Assembly (NCBI GenBank): GCA_030704615.1
Contig: CM060731.1
Location: forward strand, 50,716,001 to 50,780,000
Length of the DNA stretch: 64,000 bases
Source: Takakia lepidozioides
Taxonomy: Eukaryota; Streptophyta; Takakiopsida; Takakiales; Takakiaceae
Direction of reading: 5' to 3'
The position numbers and the translations under genes are program-made. Shown in pieces: positions 24,090 through 34,162 of this stretch. Each line of letters begins with the position of its first letter. Position 1 is the first letter of the stretch. The notes beneath the pieces were generated by a model. The model was given only the letters and a program-made list of their open reading frames with translations. It did not search any database and was not told the origin of the DNA.

Positions 24090-25115
24090 TCATTTGCCCC
24101 TAGGTCTCCCAAGCCTCCATCCCGCGCCCTTGCTGTGCATATTCTGCAATCATCACACTCCACAACACCACATGCCGTTCAGCCATACTGTCGAACACTC
24201 CCTTTGCATCCTCAATGCACCCACATTTGGCATACATGTCCACCAGGGCAGTGTTCAGAATGATATCAGGTGCAATTCCAGATTTGATGATGTCACCATG
24301 GATCTCTTTGCCCTTTTCCAGGGCTGCCAGCTGGCTTGCACAAGCATTGCAAACACACACAAACGTGATCTGGTTACACTTCACCCCTTCCCCCATCATA
24401 GGTCTCCAAGGCCTCCATCCCGCGTCCCTGTTGTGCATCTCCTGCAAGCATGGCATTACATGACACCATATCTTGTTCAGCCATACTGTCGAACACTCCC
24501 TTTGCATCCTCGATGCACTCGTATTTTGCATACATATCCACCACGGTATTGTTCAGAATGACATCGGGTACAATCCAGCTCTGAAAATGTCACCATGGAC
24601 CTCTTTGCCCTTTTCCAGGGCTGCCAGGCTTGTAGAATCATTGCAAATGCACACAAACGTGATGTGGTCAGTGGGCTCACCCCTTCCCCCATCATTCGAT
24701 CATAGGTCTTCAAAGCCTCCATACCATGTCCCTGCTGTGCATACCCTGTAAGCATCGCGTTCCACGACACCACAAAATGTTCAACCATAGTGTTGAAAAC
24801 TCCCTTCGCATCCTTAATGCACCCACATTTGGCATACATGTCCACCAAGGCAATGTTCATAATGACATCTGGTACAATTCCAGCTTTGACGATGTCACCA
24901 TGACCTCTTTTCCCTTTTCCAGAGCTCCCATGCTTGCACATGCATTGCAAATACAAACAAATGCGTTGGGCTTCACCCCTTTGCGCATCATTTGCTCATA
25001 GGTCTCCAAAGCATTCCTACCACACTCATGCTTGGTAAATCCTGCCAACATTATATTCCACGTGATCAAAGATCGTTGAGGCATTCTGTTAAACACTTGG
25101 TGATGCTCCTGCACT
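24090..25115 (-). pseudogene. PPR protein fragment array (largest in window)
   Basis: Minus strand, several overlapping open stretches in different frames. 25114-24857 reads VFNRMPQRSLITWNIMLAGF and TYEQMMRKGVKPNAFVCICN. 24956-24477 reads ALVDMYAKCGCIKDAKGVFN, AMLTGYAQQGHGMEALKTYD. 24531-24100 repeats the pattern with ALVDMYAKCGCIEDAKGVFD and CNACASQLAALEKGKEIHGD. The order of repeats and the MYAKCG motif identify a PLS-class PPR protein, which in plants works in organelle RNA editing or processing. At least three repeat blocks are nearly identical to one another, so the array has also duplicated internally. Frameshifts between blocks and the lack of a start make it a captured pseudogene inside the CACTA element. 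Confidence 0.85.
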
Positions 25116-25439
25116 TAAGGTGTTGAGTAGAAAAACAATTGGCGTGAATCCACTTTGGATAATGTGATTGTGCATCTGCTTTCCAGCTTCCAGACCTTCC
25201 ATCTTGATGCACTTAAGCAAGAGACAGACATACGTACGTGAATCTGCTGAAATGCCTCATTGGTCTAAAGTCTGTAGAGCCTCTGTCAGTCTGCCTGCCG
25301 CAAAGCATCGTCACATGCCTAGAAGTGCAGCTAGAAGAGGCATTGTGGACTCCCTCTCTTAATCCTCTTTCAAAAGCTGTGGTCATGGTTGAGGTGCCTG
25401 GTTTTATAAACCGTGCCGCTGCAGCTGCAGCCTTTAGTT

Positions 25440-25790
25440 GACCATCTACCCATGCAAGTTTTTCTTGTAGCTATTGATCCATAGGGAATCGCATCTGGTA
25501 CAATTCTAGCTTTGGCGATGCAACCATGCACCTCTTTGCCCTTTTCCAGGGCTGCCAGGCTTGCACACACACTGCAAACGCACACAAACCTGATGTGGTT
25601 GGGCTTCCCCCTTCCCACATCATTTGCTCATAGGTCTCCAAAGCCTCCATCCCGTGCCCCTGCTATGCATACCCTGCAAGCATCGCATTCCATGACACCA
25701 CATCTCGTTCAGCCAGAGTGTGGAATACTCCCTTCGCATCCTGAATGCACCCACACATTTGGCAAACCTGTCAGTTTAGGATGACATCTG
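25440..25790 (-). pseudogene. PPR fragment
   Basis: Minus strand, about 25618-25500 reads RFVCVCSVCASLAALEKGKE then VHGCIAK. Continuing DNA similarity to the other PPR blocks runs to about 25790. Broken, short, and without start or stop context. Confidence 0.7.
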
Positions 25791-25819
25791 GTACAATTTT
25801 TCCAGCTTTGACGATGATG

Positions 25820-26567
25820 TGCGAAGGGGTGAAGCGAGCAGACGTGATACAAACTTATGTATTCTGGAGCGGACATGAGCCTCAGCAGCGCATGGTCTGG
25901 TTCTTCCCTCTTTCTCGTGATTGCTTGTTTACCTGCAGCAATTGAGTGAAAATGGGTTTGGGTGGTGAGAGGTTGGACCAAGTGTGGCTTTCATGTACGC
26001 CTTCATGTGGGTGGGTGCACAGTATAACTTTGCGGGAAGATACGATCTGCCCAAGTTTGTGAAGCTGGTGGAGGAAGCTATCTCAATCTGCGAATCGGCC
26101 CTTATGCATGTGCAGATTGGAATTTTGGGTAGACAATGCCTAAATTTATACTGTCTTTATACTTTTTCTCATCCTATTGTATTTCTTAGATTTGTCCTTT
26201 GTGCCATACTGTGGTTTCCCTTTTCTCCATCCTTCTGTCCCTCTCTCCTCTGGGTTGCCGTGTCTCAAACTTGGCTGTTTCCTTTTGTAGCACAGTTGTT
26301 TTGTTGTTTCTGCATGAGGTTATTTGGTTGCAAGTTTTTCTCCATCCTTCTGTCCCTCTCTCCTCTGGGCTGCCGTGTCTCAAACTTGGCTGTTTCCTTT
26401 TGTATCACAGTTGTTTTGTTGTTTCTGCATGAGGTAATTTGGTTGCAAGTTGCATGGTTAGGAAATGAAGACGTGGCATGAATGAAATGGTTGGGTGCAG
26501 GGGCTTTCCAGTGTGGTTGCGTGATGTTCCCGGAATTGTGTTCCGCACTGACAATCAACCCTTCAAG
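25820..26567 (+). pseudogene. Captured beta-galactosidase (GH35) gene fragment
   Basis: Plus strand, opposite to the PPR pieces. Three blocks match the plant GH35 beta-galactosidase catalytic domain: ADVIQTYVFWSGHEPQ at about 25838-25885; YNFAGRYDLPKFVKLVEEA at about 26030-26085 followed after a small deletion by LNLRIGPYACADWNFG (to 26128); and, after a GT-AG intron at 26129-26500, GFPVWLRDVPGIVFRTDNQP (26501-26567, ending at a donor GTGAGT). The intron phases join correctly (NFG|G...), so genomic DNA rather than cDNA was captured. GH35 enzymes cleave terminal beta-galactosides of cell-wall polymers. Here only part of the catalytic domain remains, with a frameshift at about 26083 and no start or stop, so it is not functional. 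Confidence 0.85.
26225..26452. repeat. Tandem duplication, about 114 bp x 2, inside the GH35 intron
   Basis: The block starting ctccatccttctgtccctct at about 26226 is repeated directly at about 26340 with only a few substitutions. It lies wholly within the captured intron. Confidence 0.9.
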
Positions 26568-26769
26568 GTGAGTTTGAGTCTGAAAGGATTTGGAGGCTTA
26601 TTTGCACCTAGTATCAGCCAGCAGGCTCAAGCACGTGCTTCTCATATATATGAAGGCTTGCATGATGTGATGCCTCCACATGGATTATTTTGTGGTACTG
26701 AGAAAAAGGATAAGAATTACTTGCTTGGTCGCACTCTTTTCAAATCAGTAGTCTGTAGATTGAGAGGAT

Positions 26770-27235
26770 GTGGTTGGGCTTCACCGGCCCTTCGCGCAAC
26801 ATTTGCTCGTAGGTCTCCAAAGCATTCCTACCACACCCATGTTAAATCCTGCCAACATTATATTCAACGTGATCAAAGTTCGTTGAGGCATTCCGTTGAA
26901 CACTCGGTGTGCATTCATGATGCTCCTGCACTTAACATACATGTTCACAAGGGTGTTGAGGAGAAAAACACTTGGCGTGAATCCACTTTGGATAATGTGA
27001 GTGTGCACCTGCTTTCCAGCTTCCAGACCCTTCATTTTGATGCACTTAAGCAAGAGACAGACATACATATCTGAATCTGCTGAAATGCTGTTGCTTGGTT
27101 TAAAGGTTGTAGAGCCTCTTTCAGTCTGCCTGCCTGACAAAGAATCTTCACATGCCCAGAAGAGCCAGAAGAGGCATTATGGACTCCCTCTCTTGATCCT
27201 CTTTTAGAAGCTGTGGTCATGGTTGAGGTGCCTGA
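26770..27235 (-). pseudogene. PPR protein N-terminal fragment
   Basis: Minus strand 27140-26781 reads DMYVCLLLKCIKMKGLEAGK, QVHTHIIQSGFTPSVFLLNT, LVNMYVKCRSIMNAHRVFNG, the first repeats of a PLS-class PPR protein. A second diverged copy of the same N-part lies at about 25130-25360, where the order of strings is the same. Frames break near 26.83 kb. Confidence 0.8.
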
Positions 27236-27239
27236 TTTA

Positions 27240-27450
27240 AATTAGGGCTGCTAGGCCTGCCATGCACACAAACATGATGTGGCCGGGCTGAACCCCTTCC
27301 CCCATCATTTGCTCATAGGTCTCCAAAGCCTCCATCCCAGCTTCTCCTCGTCTCATCTCCTCATCTTCTCCTTCCCGCATCATTTGCTCAACGCCTCCAT
27401 CCCACGCCCCTGCATATCCTGCTATCATTGCGTTCCATCCTCGGCTACAT
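27240..27450 (-). pseudogene. PPR fragment, interrupted
   Basis: Minus-strand scrap (GMEALETYEQMMGEGVQPGH) that is cut off near 27.45 kb. Similar DNA resumes at 27952-28060, which suggests an insertion between. Confidence 0.6.
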
Positions 27451-27951
27451 GGTGTGGCGAAGGAGAAAAAAAAACGCCAAGTCCCAGCCCTCCTTTGTGT
27501 TCACGATTACCTTAATGGGCAACCTTATTATCAATTTTTTGACTTTTTAACCTTTTGCACTTTGATTCATTCTAGGTCAGAGGCTAAAATCCTCCTACTA
27601 GGCTTGTCTAGAAAATCAAAATGCCACGTAGACAAACATTTGATAGTGGCAGTAAAATATATTACCATTGGGCTGGTTTGAACACTTTAGTAAAGTTATA
27701 GTAGAAACTTTCACTTTGAGTTATTGAAATTGAAATATATATTACCAATTATATTTTCAGAATATACAGCTGTCAATGTTTGACTTTGACAGAATAAAGG
27801 ACTCTGTAGTGAAACTTTTGATAGTTGTAGTGAATTGTTTTATTAATATCAGCACATTTCACTACGTGGTGCTAGAAATAGTGAAAAGTGGCAAATAGTG
27901 AAATTCATAGTGAAATACTGACGGTGCTGAAAACCATAGTATGTTGTAGTG
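27450..27951. mobile_element. Right end of a second, nested CACTA-like element
   Basis: The segment ends GTATGTTGTAGTG at 27951 (reverse complement CACTACAACATAC). Its last 170 bases are packed with TAGTGAAA-like subterminal words. PPR-related DNA abuts on both sides. A matching left terminus was not found, so it is truncated or diverged. Confidence 0.5.
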
Positions 27952-28150
27952 CCTCGCTGTGCCTATCCTCGCCCCTTCCTACATCATTTGCTCAAGAATA
28001 GGTCTACAAAGCCTCCAACCCACGCCCTTGCACATCCTGCGATCATCGCGTTCCATGCTCTAGGTTCGTGGATACTAAGAAAACATATGGTGTGGCGGGA
28101 GACCAAAAAAAGCCCACAAGTCCCAGCCCTCTGTTCACGGCTGGCACCCT
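27952..28150. pseudogene. PPR-related fragment plus dispersed repeat tail
   Basis: Resembles 5.09-5.29 kb (catcatttgctcaagaatag and catcctgcgatcatcgcgtt versus their counterparts). It is followed by a string (ttcacggctg...gggcaaccct) also seen near 5.34, 27.50 and, weakly, 56.81 kb. Confidence 0.5.
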
Positions 28151-28617
28151 AATGGGCAACCCTATAAGCAATTTAAAAATAAAAATAAAAACATTTTGCA
28201 CTTTGATCATTGATGAATGAACTTACCCAATGGATGAATACATTCGTGTATGTGCCTTCAAAATGACACGTGTAGTGACGCAGTCATATAATTAGAGTTG
28301 TGAAACCAAATTCAGTCATGAAGTCATATGATTCTAGGAAAATTCATCCACGTGTAGTCCTCCATATGACGCGAGTCATATAAACCATCCATGTCATCGT
28401 GGTCAACAATGTTTGACCAATGCTCCCTACCTTTCCAGAGTCATGTAGTGATATCCATTACTACAGAGTAATAAAACTATGACTGTAACGCATTTCAGCG
28501 TTCTGTAGTCGTGTACCTAATGCCGTTTTTATGACTCCGCAAAAGCCGTAGTCCTAAAAACGTTCATCTCTTGTAGTGCAAACAACAAACAAGAAAGAGG
28601 CAAACAAGAAAGAACAA

Positions 28618-28653
28618 CAAAAGAAGAAGAAGAAGAAGAAGAAGAAGAAGAAA
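28618..28653. repeat. GAA trinucleotide repeat
   Basis: About 11 to 12 consecutive AGA/GAA units just outside the right end of the CACTA element. Confidence 0.9.
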
Positions 28654-28759
28654 CCCTTGTACGCATTGTATGCAAGACGTGAGTCGCAAGAGAATCGCAA
28701 ACGCCGTAGAGCGCACACGATTGAGGTCCTGGTAGGTCATCCCAAGCCCATCGAAGCAG

Positions 28760-29123
28760 GAGCATGAACAAGCACGACAGCTGGAAACCCTCGCTCATTC
28801 CAGATGGAGAACCCTACCTCCACGACGAAGTGAACAGCATATGCAGGTCCACGTGGTGTGATACCCACCGTTGGAAATGGAAGGGATTGGGGGATCGGTC
28901 GAAGGGGGATCAAAGCAGGAGATCGGCGGCAAGACCAGGGAAGGGGATTGACGACCGGGGAAGCGCCACGCAGTGGACCATTGCGCAAAACAATCCGACG
29001 GGGGGACGGCCACATCACGTTGAAGAGGGCCAAGGGGGATGAGTCCCTGGGGGGAGCAGGGGATCGGGAACGGATCGACATTGGGGGTGCCGGCACGTGG
29101 TCAAGGGGGATGGACGGCGTGGC

Positions 29124-29162
<39 letters not shown>

Positions 29163-30565
29163 TTGACGATGAGGGGACCGCGACGTGGCCCACGTGTCAT
29201 GGAGGGCACCATGGAGCAGCACCTGGCGGAAAATGTGGGGAGGGGGGTTAGTCCCCGAATTGGAGAAGGGGATCAATCAAGGCGGGGGGAGCGACAGCAC
29301 GGGGATTGCGTTGTCCATGGTCGAAGGCCCGGGGGACCGCGCCTGGGCTCGGGGGATCAGGCCTCTAACCATTGGAGGGATCGACGGCGGAGGGGATTGC
29401 GACGTGGCGGCATGTCACTGTGAACGGCAGTGGTTGTAAGTAAGATTGATGCACAGGGGATCAACGGTTCGAGGAGAACCACGTGGCGCACGATTGGGAG
29501 TGGGGATCACTCCCGCCCTGGACGGGGGATCAACCCAGTTACGGGGGATCGCGCCTCCGATGGGATGAGGGGATCGACGGCGGGGGGGGGGGAGCGCCAC
29601 GTGGCGTGGGCGTGCCATGGGGCCTTCATCCGACCATTGTCCATCCATTGTGCGGGAGGATGGCGGGGGGATGAGAAGCGGAGGACCCAGAACATCCATT
29701 GTTTTGAGGTTGGATGGATGAGCAGGGGATCGACGGTTCGGGGGAGCAGCACGTGGCGGGCGATTAGGGGTGGGGGATCACTGCCGGTCCGGAGTGGGGG
29801 TCGGGGGGAGCGGCGACGTGTCGGGGGATCGCGCCGTGGATGGGAAGTGCCTTACGCGGGAGGATGGCGGGGGATGAGGGGCGGATGTCACACAATGTTG
29901 TTTGTGAGGTTGGATGGATGCGCAGGGGATCGACGGTCTAGGGGAGCTGCACGTGGCGGGCGATTAGGGTTGGGGGATCACTCCCGGTCCGGAAGGGGGG
30001 ATCAAGACGCGTCGGGGGAGCAGTGACGTCTCGGGGAGCGCGTCGTGGATGGGAGGAGGGGATCGACGACAGTGGGAGTGCCACGTGGCGATGGGCGCGT
30101 CATGGGGCCTCCATCCAGCCGTCATCCATTTAATTGAGGTTGGATGGATGGGGAGGGGATCGAGGGTTCGGGGTAGCGCCACATGGCTGGAGATGGGGGT
30201 GGGGGATCACTCCGGCACTGGAAGGGGGATCAACCCAGTGAGGGGATCCACAGCGGGGGCCGCCACGTGGCTGGAGATCGGGCGGTGCTGTGGGGCGCCG
30301 CGTGGCCAATGGTGGGGCGGGGATCAGGGGTCCCGGGCGGGGGGGAGGGGGGGGGTCAGGGGGTCGCGGGAGCAGTGGGCGGGCGGGCGGGGGCGGGGCA
30401 ACGGGTGGAGGGGTCGGAGGGGGGTGGGGATGATTGACATGGGACGTCCAGCTCGCCGACGAGGCTGCCGGAGCGGGGGTTCCCCGGCTGTACCTCGCGG
30501 GCCGTACCCGTCAGCTCACACGCTTGCAATAAAATCAAGCCACATCCATATTGGGACCGGACTAA
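28760..30565. repeat. G-rich repetitive element, copy 1 (inverted relative to 45.15 kb)
   Basis: Dense array of GGGGGATCA, CCACGTGGCG and GATCGACGG words with internal direct duplications (for example gaggttggatggatg...cgacggt at 29.70, 29.91 and 30.13 kb). Its last part (30.43-30.56 kb) is the reverse complement of 45.149-45.28 kb, and similarity continues outward to about 45.83 kb. It terminates ...CCATATTGGGACCG followed directly by GACTAACGA. The long ORFs here have no domain and reflect skewed composition. It could be one arm of a long-TIR transposon. Confidence 0.7.
29126..29161. repeat. Poly-G tract, about 35 bases
   Basis: The longest homopolymer in the window, within the G-rich element. 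It is a probable site of assembly error and of G-quadruplex formation. Confidence 0.9.
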
Positions 30566-30952
30566 CGATGGGGCAACTCTTGCACCCGGCCTCTTGATCT
30601 ATCGAGTTTGAGTGTAGTAGGGACAGTGGTGGAGGACTTAATGAGGCTACGGTCACTATCATATCTTGTGGCTACCTGGACTTAGAGGGACCTAAGCACC
30701 AGCTAGGGGGGCGATTGTGGTGGACTAGTGACTGCCATAGTGGGCAGCCTAGCGACTGACTAGTGGCAGCCTAATGGTTGGACTAGTGGCTGGACTAGTG
30801 GTATACTACTGTGTGGTAGGCACATGTATTGTGTGGTTTTGGACAGCAATGTAATTGTGTAGCGATATGTATGCGCACGACAGCTGTCAAGTTATTTCAC
30901 CACTAGTGTGTAACTAGCTAGGAAATAGCTAGCTTTTATATATTGACATTTC
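30557..30952 (+). mobile_element. Ty3-gypsy 3' end fragment: 3' leader, polypurine tract, partial LTR
   Basis: The sequence from GACTAACGATGGGGCAACTC matches the region after the integrase-PHD gene at 43.05 kb. Both have the polypurine tract AGCTAGGGGGGCGAT followed by TGTGG, the probable LTR start (about 30718 here, 43210 there). The U3 continues with ACTAGTGG repeats to a TATA-like CTTTTATATATTGACATTT ending at about 30951. It is then cut and joined to an inverted gag fragment. The last 66 bases recur at 52149-52214. Confidence 0.7.
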
Positions 30953-32040
30953 CCTCCGGCACTACACCTCCCACTATCTCCGCAGAAGATGAAGTAACCT
31001 CCCCACTCTCATAGAGTGTAGCTGCCAGCTTGAACACCTCTGCTAGTTTGAACACCTCTGCTAGTCTTACCCCCGGCGTCGCAATCATAGTAGCCGAGAA
31101 TAATGGAGCCTGACACACAGATGTGGCCGCCCCCAACAGCACACTAGCTGCCGTAGCCATGACAGCAGGTAGTGATGCTGCCCGTGTGGCTCTCCCCAAT
31201 GGCATAGTAACCTCTGCCTCGGTAATAGTCGGGCGAGAACTAGGTGTCATGGATGGCGTCGACACTGTCTCCTCCAATGTGAATGACTGATGAAGCCTAG
31301 CCTGACGGCTTGCCTCCCCACGCTGTGAATCCAACTCCACCTCCGCACCTCGTGGCTCAAGAACTCGTGCTGCTCCTCGAGTCACGGCTGCAGCAGACTC
31401 CACCTGCACTAGTGGTAGTGTTGCTCCGCACATGAATCCCATGCCTCCCATATCTCCTCCCTCAGGAACAGGAGGTGGACCCTCCGGCCTTGGAGCCGGT
31501 ACCACCTGAGCTGTAGCCATGGCAGCGAGCATCTGCTCTAGTTGCTGAAGCCGGTTGGCCATGCCTTGGTCAACACCCTGACCTCCGCGTCCTTGGCCAT
31601 GTTGAGCTTGCCCTTGCCCTGCACCTCATGCCTGGCCACCTCGTCCTCTCTACGCTGCTCCACCTCGCCCCCGGCCACCATTGTTCCTTTGGAACTGGCC
31701 TAGGCGCAACTTAGGATGCAAACCATAATACTGGGCCTCTCCATGTCCGTGCTTGCCACAATGCCCACACTGCAATTGTGCAGGCTATGCATGTGCCGGC
31801 CCTTTGCCTCCCTCTGGGCAATCTTTCTTGATATGGGGTCCTCCACATATCCAACACACCACCTCCGCCCATTGTTGGCCTGCAAATGAAGGGAGAGACC
31901 CATACATCTGAGGTCCTCTCTGTCCTTCCCTGGGCTTCACATGAGCCCCCTTGTTGCCTTGAGCACGTTGAGGTAGTGGTTGGCTATGAGCACCACTACC
32001 CTGTGGTGTCTCCTCATCAAATCCCACCATGACCCCCTTA
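30945..32040 (-). pseudogene. Gag fragment of the methyltransferase-bearing gypsy family
   Basis: Minus strand, the same family as 36.5-37.7 kb (+). 32030-31790 includes the zinc knuckle (VCWICGGPHIKKDC). 31562-30945 reads MANRLQQLEQMLAAMATAQV, EGGDMGGMGFMCGATLPLVQ and a long Ala/Thr/Ser-rich region with a duplicated AEVFKL string. This copy keeps Gln where the plus-strand copy has a TAG stop (LQQLEQ), and it keeps the frame where that copy is shifted. The second CCHC knuckle is disrupted near 31.79 kb. No pol is attached. It lies head to head with the LTR piece at 30.56-30.95 kb. Confidence 0.75.
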
Positions 32041-32147
32041 GCAGAGGAGTAGAAAACAAATCACCTTTGTGATGGTCGGTAGCGACAATCCCTATCTGGG
32101 ACATTCCACTCAATCTCTACGCATATCTTCAACAATGAAATGTAAGT

Positions 32148-32460
32148 TAGATAAAACTTACTTGCGCCTTCTTAGGTTTTGAAATTGGATCCCCTTCTGC
32201 AGCTTTCCTCTTCCCTCTCACATCTGCTGGAATTTCTGTCTGCTCTAGGGTTTCTGGACCTTCTCCCGGTTCGGCGTTCCGCGTGCTTCCACCTCCTTCT
32301 GTGTTACTGCAAATCATCTCTGCCTCCACAGGCTGGCGCACTCTTATCGCCGACTGTGTCACAGCCGCTGCCTCAGTCTCCGTCTGCTCTTCTGTATCAG
32401 TCTCCGCGTTCACCTGCTGCCTTGGCCCTGTGTTCTCCAACAAACGACGCCTCATCATTT
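32148..32460 (-). CDS. Exon of an unrecognised acidic/basic nuclear-type protein
   Basis: Minus strand, open from 32557; the first ATGs lie near 32455 (MMRRRLLENTGPRQQVNAET). The product is Glu/Thr-rich with a basic, NLS-like tail (GKRKAAEGDPISKPKKAQ). It ends at a consensus donor (CAA|GTAAGTTT), so a downstream exon is expected; none was recognised before the gag fragment. It may be a host 5' exon or the leader exon of the gypsy family. The 0.75 kb up to the divergent gene at 33.3 kb would then be a shared upstream region. Confidence 0.35.
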
Positions 32461-33313
32461 GCTCTCTTGCTCTGCGTCTCTCTCTAAGGGAAGTAAAATA
32501 AAGAGACTTTCTTCTCTTTCGTATTGTAGAAGGAACCCTCTCCAGCTTGACTACCACTCTCTCTCTAAGCGCGAAAAGTAGAAAAACGCAGTGACTCCCG
32601 ATTTCTTGCGGGATTGCTTGCGTTCTTGCGTGTCTCTAGAAGCATCGGATTCCCTCTCGCGTGACCGTTACACATAGTCGTTCCCTTATTAGTGCACATG
32701 CCAGCAATTGGTGTATAGCTATTCGTATTCAGTTATGGATGTCTGACGTGTGTCGCCCAAAATAAACGGCGTGTTCTTTATTAGAACGGTTTCAATATTT
32801 AAAAATAACAGCGAATCCCAGAAATCTTGGCGCACAGTCTTACACAAATAAATGTAAATGAACGAGAGTTTGATGACAAATCTTGGAATATCATACACGG
32901 TCATCCTTGTTAGCCAGACCCCACATTCGTTTCACATTTGAAACTTTCTAGGTGCGCATGATCATTGGTAGTAGTATAAAGATACATTTACTTAATCTGC
33001 AATCCCATCCTCAGATCCTGTGGCATGCTTCCAGGAAGTCGGCTTTGTTATTGGGTTATTGATGAGGTTCTGGTTAACGGTTTAACAGCTGCCGACACTG
33101 CTCCTAGGGCTACTCTGACCACTGGGCCCACAAGAAAAGTAATTAAAATGGACGGTTGCATATCTGGAAAGAATAACATAATATGCACAGTCGTTGTCTG
33201 AGCTTCCTCCGCCATATTCTCTGCTCATTCTTCAACTGTGTTCTGGAGACATCAGTAAACCGATTTACACTAGATCTGCGATAGCAAGGTACAAACGTAC
33301 GCGAGGAAGGAAG

Positions 33314-34162
33314 ATGGCTTCCTCTGAAGCGGAGTTCTTCTCTGACGACAAACCAGTGTCGTTCTCCCAGGAAGTCCTTGACAATGGATTTGCAATTGTT
33401 CTGGAACATGTCTTGGCTACCCGTTTTCAGCTGCAGAATGGCTCCATTTTTTTGGAGAAAGAGGTGTACGATCTTAAAGGGAAGTTGTTGAAATACTCTT
33501 TCCAAAACCGTGATGAGACGGCTCATATCAGCCAGTGGAGAGTGCGTCCTGGTCGATACAGAGTACTTGGAGAGCCTCGGCGAAAGTCCCTTGGGTCATA
33601 TGTGACGCCCGGGACTGCTGCTTCGGTCGTTGAAGACAAGAGGGAGGTGGTGGTGAAAAAAGAACAGACGTCCTCCACTCCAATCGTTGAGATTTCGGAT
33701 TCTTCCGATGATGACATAAGTGAAATTCCAAATGCAGTCCTTCCTACTGTGGTTGTAGAAGCTGATGAAGAAGAAATTTGTAGTGTCATTCCAAAATTGC
33801 GGGCGATGGGAGGAATGGCTGGATTCAAAAGTGAGTTGCGGGGAATTGATTGGGAATCTTTGAAGCAGGTGCCTGTGAAGTTCTTGCCGGAAACTTTTGA
33901 TGGCGATATCCTATTCGAGCTGCCTCCTCCTCCGCGGTGGATCTTCAGGAGATACAATCATTTCTGGCGAGTCAGCCCCCTTTCCAATTTTCTGCTTCCT
34001 GTTTATGCCGAAGCAATGGCACTTCACGCGGCCGAGTCCCTATCCCCTGACTTTTTAGTGGCCAGCCATAGGTGTATCCAGCGTGGATCCGGTGTTCTAA
34101 AATACATAGACTTAGATACAGAAGAAGCGGGGATACATTGTACTGACTCTGAGTCAGACTGA
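33314..34162 (+). CDS. Intact ORF, unknown protein with a SUMO-interaction-like motif
   Basis: Plus strand. The ORF is open from 33194, but the first good start is ATG at 33314 (MASSEAEFFSDDKPVSFSQE), preceded by GAAGGAAG and giving 282 residues to a TGA at 34160. It is the longest undamaged non-TE-like ORF. Residues 30-75 look helical with a basic end (VRPGRYRVLGEPRRKSLGSY). Near residue 125 there is PIVEISDSSDDDISEI, a hydrophobic core followed by Ser/Asp, matching the SUMO-interacting motif class. The C-terminal third (FDGDILFELPPPPRWIFRRY, then NHFWRVSPLSN) is hydrophobic and ordered-looking. The string DGDILFELPPP resembles DSDVLFELPPP in the MULE/SWIM remnant near 2.78 kb. No enzyme family recognised. 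It could be a host gene or an uninterrupted TE accessory gene. Confidence 0.55.
   Translation: MASSEAEFFSDDKPVSFSQEVLDNGFAIVLEHVLATRFQLQNGSIFLEKEVYDLKGKLLKYSFQNRDETAHISQWRVRPGRYRVLGEPRRKSLGSYVTPGTAASVVEDKREVVVKKEQTSSTPIVEISDSSDDDISEIPNAVLPTVVVEADEEEICSVIPKLRAMGGMAGFKSELRGIDWESLKQVPVKFLPETFDGDILFELPPPPRWIFRRYNHFWRVSPLSNFLLPVYAEAMALHAAESLSPDFLVASHRCIQRGSGVLKYIDLDTEEAGIHCTDSESD

Larger units (their letters stand above)
22669..28581. mobile_element. CACTA (En/Spm-like) element with CAA target duplication
   Basis: Left end at 22672 reads CACTACAACAGATGAGCGTT. The right end (reverse complement of ...28578) reads CACTACAAGAGATGAACGTT and continues TTTA(T/G)GACT, so the terminal inverted repeats match at about 29 of 32 positions. 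The trinucleotide CAA flanks both sides (22669-22671 and 28579-28581), the 3-bp target duplication expected of CACTA elements. Subterminal regions are rich in GTCATA / TATGAC words in both orientations, as is usual for transposase-binding subtermini. The element is 5,907 bp. I saw no transposase; instead it carries PPR fragments, GH35 fragments and a dispersed repeat. It looks like a non-autonomous, gene-capturing (Pack-type) CACTA. The termini were read directly from the sequence. Confidence 0.85.

Noticed and set aside
28737-30597. Several long ORFs on both strands (up to about 198 codons)
   Set aside because: All frames are open because of G-rich repeats. Products are Gly/Arg/Trp-rich with no motif, and poly-G encodes poly-Gly or poly-Pro.
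30945-32040. Intact minus-strand gypsy element paired with the plus-strand one
   Set aside because: Only gag and a detached LTR/leader piece in the opposite orientation are present, with no pol; these are fragments.
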